Source of the DNA: LMUY01 sp965199165
GTDB taxonomy: Bacteria; Pseudomonadota; Alphaproteobacteria; Acetobacterales; Acetobacteraceae
DNA: 64,000 bases
Assembly: GCA_965199165.1 (NCBI GenBank)
Contig: OZ240681.1
Span: forward strand, 1,674,001 to 1,738,000
Reading direction: 5' to 3'
Below are positions 43,003-51,100 of this stretch, one piece after another. The position numbers and the translations under genes are program-made. How positions within the stretch are numbered: position 1 is the stretch's first letter; every line of letters starts with the position of its first letter. The notes beneath the pieces are model-generated. The model saw nothing but the letters and a program-made list of their open reading frames with translations. It made no database searches and was not told where the DNA came from.

Positions 43003-45144
43003 TCATCCTGCTGGCGGCTGGCAGACAACAGCTTGCTTCTGCATGGAAATCGAGGAGACGCCAGCGCCCAAGTGTCCGGCTGGCAGAGCCGAGTCGTTGG
43101 CCGGCATTACCCGCCCAGGCTGCCGGGGAAGCTTCTTGGGGGCCGGCCGCGTCGGCGCGCAGCGCAATGCGGCCGGGATGGGCCGCACCTGGTGGCGCCG
43201 GTCGATGCGCTGTTGCCACCAGGCGGCATAGTCCGGGATCGTCGCGACCTCGACGGCCGCGTGGTCCACCTGGCTGCCGAGTTCCAGCAGCACGTCGCAG
43301 TTCGCCAGGTCCGGCTGCGGCAGGTTGCCGGCCTCGAAATCGCTCCACATCCCGGCATACAGCGCCTCCAGCCCGTGCATCAGCCGGGGCGTGTCGAACA
43401 GCACGGCGGTGTCCCGGCCGGCGAGCAGGCGCGCCCGATACTGCGCCAGGGCAGGGCGGTCCTGCCCCAGCGCCACCGCCCGCTCGACAAACTCCGCCGC
43501 CGTGCCGCACACCAGCTCCGGCACGCCGGCCGCCCGCACCAGGCTGCCGCACACCCGGGCGGCGAAGCTGCGGCCGCTCATCGTCAGCACCGGCACGCCC
43601 ATCCACAACGCGTCGGACGCGGTGGTGTGGGCGCCGTAGGGGGCGGTGTCCAGGAACAGGTCGGCCAGCTGATAGCGGGCCAGGTGGTCGGCGTGGCCGC
43701 GCTTGGCGGCGAACACCAGCCGCGCCGGGTCGACGCCCGCCTGCACCGCATGCTGGCGCAGCCTGGCATGCACCGCCTCGTCGGCGCTGAGCAGCCAGAG
43801 CACGCTGCCGGGCACGCGGCCGAGGATCGCCATCCAGCGGTCGAACACGAACGGCGTCAGCTTGTGCAGCCCGTTGAAGCAGCAGAACACGGTCGCATCG
43901 TCCGGCAGCCCGGCCTCGGCGCGCGTGGCCGCCCGGTCGGACACCGTGCGCAGCCGGTCGTTCGGCTGGTAGCAGGGCAGACGCACCACCCGCTCGGTAT
44001 AGTACACCTCGTGGTCCGGCGGGATAATCCACTCGTCGGCGACGATGTAGTGGTGGTACGGGCTGGCCGCGCTGCCGGGAAAGCCCAGCCAGTTGACGAT
44101 CACCGGCGCGGGGCGCAGCGCCAGCAGCTTGTTGCGTGCCTCCCGCGTGGTGCCGTTGACGTCGACCAGGATTTGGATGCCATCATCCACGATCCGCTGC
44201 GCCGCCGCCGCGTCGTCCAGGCCGGTGAGGCAAACCCAATGGTCGGCGCTGGCCTGGAACCGGGCATGCAGGCGGTCCGCGCTGGCCGGCCCGCAATAGT
44301 ACGCGAACACCTCCACGCGGTCGCGGTCATGCTGCTCGAATATTTCGGCCATCAGGTAGCCCACGGCATGCTCGCGCAGGTCGGAGGACAGGTAGCCGAC
44401 GCGCAGCTTGCCGGGCTGCAGCGCGGCGGGATGGGCGGTGTGGATCGCCGAGGCCGGGGCGCCCACGTCGTGCTTGTTGTAGTTCCAGTTCACCGCCAGC
44501 TGGAACAGCGGGTCGTCCGTGTAGGCTGCCGCGGATAGCGGGGACATGCCGGCGGCCAGGCTGGCGCGGTCCGCCCGCTCCAGCGCCGGCAGCACCGGCC
44601 ACTCGCATTGCCGCTGCCGCAGCGCCACGAAATGCTGGATCGCCTCGCGGTGCGCGGGGTCGATCTCCAGCAGCTGGCGCAGCAGGTCTTCCGCCGCGGC
44701 GTCCTGGTGCGACGTCTCCAGCACCCGCGCCGCCTGGGTCAGCGCGATGGATTTGTGCCCGAGGTTGGTGCCGTTCACCGCGCCCAGCCGCGCCAGCGCC
44801 GCGGACCATTGCTGCACCGCCCGGTCCGGCGCGCCCAACCCCTCGTGCACCCGGCCGAGATTGATGTGGCCGGGCATGAAGTCGGGGTTCAGCGTCACCG
44901 CCCGCTCCAGCAGGGCGCGCGCCGCTTCCAGCTCGCCGCCGTCCGACAGGGTCACGGCATGGTTGAACAGCACGGCATAGCCCAGCGGATGGTCTGCGTT
45001 GTGCTGGATCCATGCCGCATACAGCGCCTGCGCCCCGCGCGGCCGCCCCTCCTGCTTCAGCGACGCCGCCGCCTGGAACAGGTCCTGCACGCTCAACCGG
45101 CGCGTCGCCGCCTGGTCCAGCGCCCACTCGAGGGTATCGCCCAT
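43003..45144 (-). CDS. TPR-GT41 glycosyltransferase (SPINDLY/O-GlcNAc transferase type)
   Basis: A 713-residue cytoplasmic protein. Residues 1-180 are TPR-like helices (ALYAAWIQHNADHPLGYAVLF, ALLERAVTLNPDFMPGHINLGRVHEGLG). Residues about 246-640 form the GT41 catalytic domain: LRVGYLSSDLREHAVGYLM with His259 in the place of the OGT catalytic His, FNGLHKLTPFVFDRW with Lys428 as the UDP-binding Lys, and LDTAPYGAHTTASDALW (498-514), the nucleotide loop. All key residues are present. GT41 enzymes add GlcNAc or other sugars to Ser/Thr, or hexose to Asn (HMW1C). Its start is 25 bp beyond the stop of the giant repeat protein on the same strand, so that protein is the obvious candidate substrate. The last 40 residues are not conserved and end at the inverted repeat. 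Confidence 0.9.
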   Translation of the reverse strand: MGDTLEWALDQAATRRLSVQDLFQAAASLKQEGRPRGAQALYAAWIQHNADHPLGYAVLFNHAVTLSDGGELEAARALLERAVTLNPDFMPGHINLGRVHEGLGAPDRAVQQWSAALARLGAVNGTNLGHKSIALTQAARVLETSHQDAAAEDLLRQLLEIDPAHREAIQHFVALRQRQCEWPVLPALERADRASLAAGMSPLSAAAYTDDPLFQLAVNWNYNKHDVGAPASAIHTAHPAALQPGKLRVGYLSSDLREHAVGYLMAEIFEQHDRDRVEVFAYYCGPASADRLHARFQASADHWVCLTGLDDAAAAQRIVDDGIQILVDVNGTTREARNKLLALRPAPVIVNWLGFPGSAASPYHHYIVADEWIIPPDHEVYYTERVVRLPCYQPNDRLRTVSDRAATRAEAGLPDDATVFCCFNGLHKLTPFVFDRWMAILGRVPGSVLWLLSADEAVHARLRQHAVQAGVDPARLVFAAKRGHADHLARYQLADLFLDTAPYGAHTTASDALWMGVPVLTMSGRSFAARVCGSLVRAAGVPELVCGTAAEFVERAVALGQDRPALAQYRARLLAGRDTAVLFDTPRLMHGLEALYAGMWSDFEAGNLPQPDLANCDVLLELGSQVDHAAVEVATIPDYAAWWQQRIDRRHQVRPIPAALRCAPTRPAPKKLPRQPGRVMPANDSALPAGHLGAGVSSISMQKQAVVCQPPAG

Positions 45145-45169
45145 CGTCTCGTCCTTTTGTCGAGCGAAG

Positions 45170-48100
45170 TCACGCTTCGGCTGCCTCCAGCGCATCGATC
45201 TGATCCGAGGTCAGCCCAGCGAGTGTAGTCGAGAGGAGGTAATCAATTTGTGTACCGTTCAGCGCCTCCAGCTGGTCGTCGCTCAGCGCCCCGACCATGG
45301 TGGAGGACAGGCCGTTCATCACCGTCGTGGTCAGCTGACTGAGCTGCACCGCGGACAGCAGGCCCAGCTGCGTCGTGCTGAGGTTGTTCAGCTGGGTCGC
45401 CGTCAGCGCCGCCACCTGCGCGGCCCCGAGGCTGGAGAGCTGGGCCGGGTCGAGCGCGTTCAGCTCCGTCGCCGCGAGGTTGCCCACCTGCGCCGGCGAC
45501 AGCGCGGCCAATTGCGTCGCCGCCAGGCTGCCGAGCTGCGGCGCCGATAGAGCACGGAGCTGCATCCGCACCAGCCCGCCCAGCTGCGTCGCGGTCATCG
45601 CTCCCAACGCGGTCTGCGACAGCGCGCCGATGTCGCCCACCGGCAGTTCGCCGATCTGCGCGGAGGTCAGGCCGGCCAACTGCGTCAGCGTCATCGCGCC
45701 GATCTGCGTGCCCGTGAGCCCGGCGAGGCCCGAGGCGGACAGCGCGCCGACCTTCGCCGGCGTCAGCGCGGCGAATTGCGCGGGCGTGAGCGCGGCGACC
45801 TGGGTGGCGGCCAGGCCGCCGATCTCCGTCGCGGAGAGCAGGCCCACCTGCGTCACCGTCAGGCTGGCGAGCGCCGCTGTGTCGAGCGCGCCGATCGACG
45901 TGGCCGACAGGCTGCCGAACTGCAGGCTGCTGAGCCCGGCCAGCTGGGTCGGCGTCAGCCCGGCCACGGCGGTCGTGGACAGCGCCCCCACCTCGTCCGG
46001 CGTCAGCGCCGCCAGCTGCGTCGTGGACAACGTGCCGAGTTGGGTTGCCGAGATGCCGGACGCCCCGGTGGTGGACAGCGAGCCGATCTGCCCGGCGCTC
46101 AGCAGGCCGATCTGCGCCGGGCTGAGCGCCGCGACGGCCGTGGAAGTCAGGCCGCTCACCTGGTCGCCGGACAGTTGCGACAGCTGGGTGGGCGCCAGGC
46201 CGGCGAACTGCCCGTTGCTGAGGGCGCCGATCTGCGTGCTCGTCATGGCGGCCAATTGCTCGGGCGTGAGGCCGGCGATCTCGGCATTGGTCAGGCCCGC
46301 CACCGCCGTGGTGGACAGCGCGGCGACCTGGTCGTCGCCGAGCGTCGCCATCTGGGTATTGGCCAGCCCCGCGACCTGCGACGCGGTGAGCCCCGAGACC
46401 GCCACGTCCGACAGCGCCGCCAGTTCGGTCACCGTCATCCCGGCGAGCTGATCGGGCGTCAGCGCCGCCGCCTGCGTGTCGCTCAGGCCGTTCAACGCGT
46501 CCGGGCTCAGTGTTGCCAGCTGCGTGGTCGTCAACCCGGTGACCTGTCCGGTGGTCAGCGCCGCCACCTGCGTGTTCGCCAGCCCGCGCAGCTGCGTCGC
46601 GGTCAGCGTCGCGAGCTCCGCCGTCGTCAGCCCGGCCACCGTTCCGGTCGACAGCGCCCCCACCTGCGCCCCGGATAGGCTGGCGAGCTGGGCCGTGGAC
46701 AGCGCCGCCACCTGCGTCCCGGTCAACCCGCCCAGGGCCGCCGCGGTCAGCGACCGGATCGTGGTGGCGCCGAGCGCGGCCAGCTGCGCCGTGCCCAAGC
46801 CGCCCAGCTCGGTCGCCGTCAGCCCGCCCGCCTGCGTCACGCTCAGCCCGCCCAGTTGCGCCGGCGTCAGCGCCGTGGCTGCGAGGGCGCCGATTTGCGC
46901 GGGGGACAGCGCGTCCAGCTGCGTGGTGCCCAGGCCGGCGATCTGCGTTGCCGAGAGGCCGCTGATGGCGATGGTGGACAGCGCCGCCATCTGGCTCGAG
47001 CGCAAGGCGGCCAACTGGTCGGAGGTGAGGCTTGCGGCCTGCGTCGGCGCCAGGCCGGCGACCTCCGTCACCGACAGCGCGTCCAGCTGCGCCCCGGCCA
47101 GGGCGCCGATCCCGGTCGTGGACAGGGCGCCGACCTGCGCCGCGGTCAGCCCGCGCAACTGCGCGGTGGACAGCGACGCCAGGCTGGTGGAGGACAGTCC
47201 GGCCAGGGCGAAGCCCGACAGCCCGGAGAGCTGGGTCGGCGACAGCGCGGCGACGGCGGTGCCGGACAGCGCGGCCACCTGGTCGCTGGACAGGGCGCCG
47301 GCCTGCACCGCCGTCAGGCTGCCGAGTTGGCTCAGCGAGAGGCCAGCCAGGGCCGTCGCCGTCAGCCCGGCAATTGCCGTGGTGGAGAGCGACGCCACCT
47401 GGCTCGGTTGCAGCGCGCCCAGCTGGTCGGCCGACAGCACCGCCACCTGGGTGTCGTCCAATCCCGCCACCTGCGCCTGGCTGAGCCCGCCGAGCGCGGT
47501 CGTCCCAAGGCCGGCGATCTGGTCCTGGCTGAGCACGCCCACCTGCGCCGCCGTGAGGCCGGAGAGCTGGATGGTGGTGAGCCCGGCCAAGGCGGTCGAG
47601 CTCAGGCCGTCGAGCGAACCCGGCTGCAGCGCGGCGATCTGGCTCGTGGTCAGTATCGCCAGTTGCGCCGGGCTCAGCGCGGCGAGCTGCGTGTCGGCCA
47701 GGTTGGCCAGGATCGTCGGGGCCAGGCCGTACACCTGGTCCGTGCCCAGCTGGCCGATCTGCCCGGTGGTGATCGCGGCCACGCCGGCAGCCGACAGGCC
47801 GGCGAGCTGCGTGCCCGTCAGGCTCGCGACCTGCTGCCCGGTCAACGCCGCGACCTGCGTCTGGCCCAAGGCCGCCATCTGGGCGGCACCCAGCCCGGCG
47901 AGCTGCCCCAGCGACAGGCCGGCCACGGTCGTCTCCGTCAACCCGTCCAGGGCAGCGGGGGCCAGCGCGGCGACCTGGCCGGACTGCAGGGCCGCCAGCT
48001 GGTCGGGCGACAGCGCCGCCAGCTGCGTGTCGGCCAGGCCGCCGATCTGGGTCGTGCTGAGCCCGGCGACGCTGCCGACCGGCAAACCCGCGATCTGCGT

Positions 48101-51100
48101 CTCGTTCAGCACCCCGATCTGCGAGGGGGTGAGCGCTGCCAGCTGCGTCGGCAAGGCGGCTGCCAACTGCGCCACCGTCAGCCCGCTGATCCCGTCGGCG
48201 GACAGGGCGGTGATTTCCGTCTGCTTCAGCGCGGCGAACTGGTCGGCGGACAATGCCGCAACCTGCGTCGCGGCCAAGCCGGCCACCGCCGTGGAGGACA
48301 GCGCCTCCATTTGCGTCGTCGCCAGCGCGCCGAGCTGGTCCGTCGTCAGCACCCCGAGCCCGGTCGCCGACAGGCCGCCGATCTGCCCGGCGCTCAGCCC
48401 GGCGATCTGGCTGCTCGACAGCGACCCGACCTGGGTGGTGGCGAAGGCACCGAGTTCCGTGGCGGTCAGCGCACCCAGCTGGGCGCCGGACAGGGCGGCC
48501 AGCTGCCCGGCGGTCAGCCCGGTCGCCGCGGCGCTGTCCAGCGCCGCGATCTGCGTGGCCGCCAGTACGGCGAGCTGCGCCGTGCTCAGCACGGCCAGCG
48601 AAGTGGCGGGCAATCCGGCGATCTGCGTCGTCGTCAGCCCGGCGATCTGCCCCGGCGACAGCGCCCCGATCTGGGTCTGGTTCAGCAACCCGATCTGCCC
48701 GGCGGTCAACCCGCGCAACTGCGCCGTGCCGAGCCCGGCGACCTCGTCGGGCGTCAGCCCGGCGATCGCGATGCCGGACAGGGCACTCACCTGCCGGCTG
48801 TTCAGCGCCGCCAGCTGATCGGCGGAAAGTGATGCGGCCTGTGTATCCACCAGGCCGGTCAGTTCTGTCGTGCTCAACGCGGCGACCTGGCCGGTCGACA
48901 GCGCGGCCAGCTGCGTGGCGCCCAGCGTGCCCAGGCCGGCCGGCGTCAATCCCTGCAGCTGGGCGTCGCTCAACGCGCCGACCTGCGTTGCCGAGAGGCC
49001 GGCGACCTGCGTCGTCGTCAAGGCGCCGAACTCGGACGCCGTCAGGGTGGCGAAGGCCGTGCCGCTGAGCGCCGCAAGCTGGGTCGCGGCCAGGCCGGCG
49101 ATGCCGGTGGCCGACAGCGCCGCCAGTTGCGCCGGAGTGAAGGCGCCGAGCTGATCCGTGGACAGCAGCCCCACCTGCGTCGCGTCCAGCGCGCCGACCT
49201 GCACCGTGGTCAAGGACGCGACCTGCGACGGCGTGAGCGCCGCCAGCTGCGTGTCGGCCAGCACCGGGATTTGTCCCGTCGTGAGGGCGCCGATCTGGCT
49301 TGCCGCGAGCCCCGCGACCTCCGCGGTGGTCAGGCCCGAGACGGCGGTGGAGGACAACCCGGCCACCTGCGCCGGGGACAGGGCGGCAAGCTGCGCCGAG
49401 GTCAACGCCGCCGCCTGGCTGTCGGACAGCCCGGCGATCCCGGTGGTGGTCAGCCCGGCGAGCTGTGCCGTCGACAGCGCGGCCAGCTGCGTCGGGCTGA
49501 ACGCCGCCACGCCCGCCGCCGTCAGGCCGCGGAGCTGGGTTACGGCGAGCGCTGCCAGCTGGCTCGCGGCCAGGCCGCTGAGCTGGGTGCTGCTGAACGC
49601 GCCGAACTCGGTCGCCGTCAGCGCACCGAACTGCGTCGGGGACAGCGCGGCGAGCTGGGCCGGCGACAGGCCGGCCACGTTCGTTGCAGCCATGGCGCGG
49701 ATTTGCGACGTGGCCAGCGCCGCCAGCTGGGCGTTGCCGAGATCACCCAGCTGGGTGGCCGCCAGCTGGCCCATCTGGGTCGTGCTGAGGGCGGCGGCCT
49801 GGCTGGTGGTCAGCGCCTCGACCTGCGTGTCGAACAGGGCGCCGAGCTGCCCGGCCGACAGCGCCCGCACCTGCGTGGCCGCCAGCCCGGCGAGTTGCCC
49901 GGTGGACAGCCCCCCGATCGCGGTCGCCGACAGCGCGGCGACCTGCCGGGTGGCCAGCGCGGCGAGTTGAGTTGTGCTCAACACGTTGGCCTGCGTGTCC
50001 GACAGGCCGCTCAGCCCCGTGGCGCTCAAGCCCGCGAACTGCGCGGGGGTCAGCGCCGCCAGCTGCCCCGTGGTGAGCGCTGCGGCACCCGCCGCCCGCA
50101 ACCCGCCGAGCTGCGTGGTGGTCAGTGCGGCAAGCTGCGCCGGGGACAGGCTGTCCAGCTGCGTGCCGGTCAGCGAGCCGATCTCCCCGGCCGTCAGCGC
50201 CGCGAACTGCGCCCCGCTCAACGCCGCCAGCTGCGTGGGCGCCAGGCCGGCGATGTTCGTCCCGGCCAGCGCCGCCACCTGCGTCGTGCTCAGCACGCCC
50301 AGTTGCGCCGGGCTCAGGTTGGCGACCTGCGTCGTCGGCAGCGCGGTCAGCTGCGTGGTGGTGAGTGCGGCGACCTGCACCGGCGTCAGCGCCTGGAACT
50401 GCGTGCCGGCCAAGGCGCGGATTTGGCTGGGCGTCAGCGCGCCGACCTGCGTCGTGGCCAGACCCGCGACCTCCGGCGTGGTCAATCCGGAGATCGCCAG
50501 GGCGGACAGCGACGACACCTGCCGGGTGGTCAGCGCGGCGAGTTGCAGGCTGGTGAGCGAGCCCGCCTGGATGTCGGTCAGCCCGGTCAGGCTCGTCGCC
50601 GTGAGGTTGGCCACTTGCGCGGCGGACAGCGCCGCCAGCTGCGGGGTGCCGAGCCCTGCGATCGCTGCCGCGGACAGGCCGCGCAGCTGGGTGGTGGTCA
50701 GCGCCGCGAACTGGTCCGCCGACAGCTCGTTCAGCTGGTCGGTGCTGAGGGCGCCAAGCTCCGTGCCGGTCAGCGCGGCCAGCTGCGTCGATGCCAGCCC
50801 GGCGAGTTGCGCGGCGGAGAGGCCGGCGACGTTGGTCTGCGCCAGCGCCCCGACCTGCGTCGTGCTCAGGCTGGCGAACTGCGTCGGGCCGAGATCGCCG
50901 ATCTCCGTCGCAGTCAGCCAAGCGATCTGCGTGGCGCCGAGTGCGGCCATCTGCGCCGTGGTCAGCGCCGCCACCTGCGTGTCGGCCAGGGAACGGAGCT
51001 GGTTGGCCGACAGCGCCGCGACCTGCGTGGTGGCCAGGCCGGCGAGGGCGTCGGTGTCTAAGCCGGACAGCGCCAGGTTGGACAGCGCGCTCACCTGGCG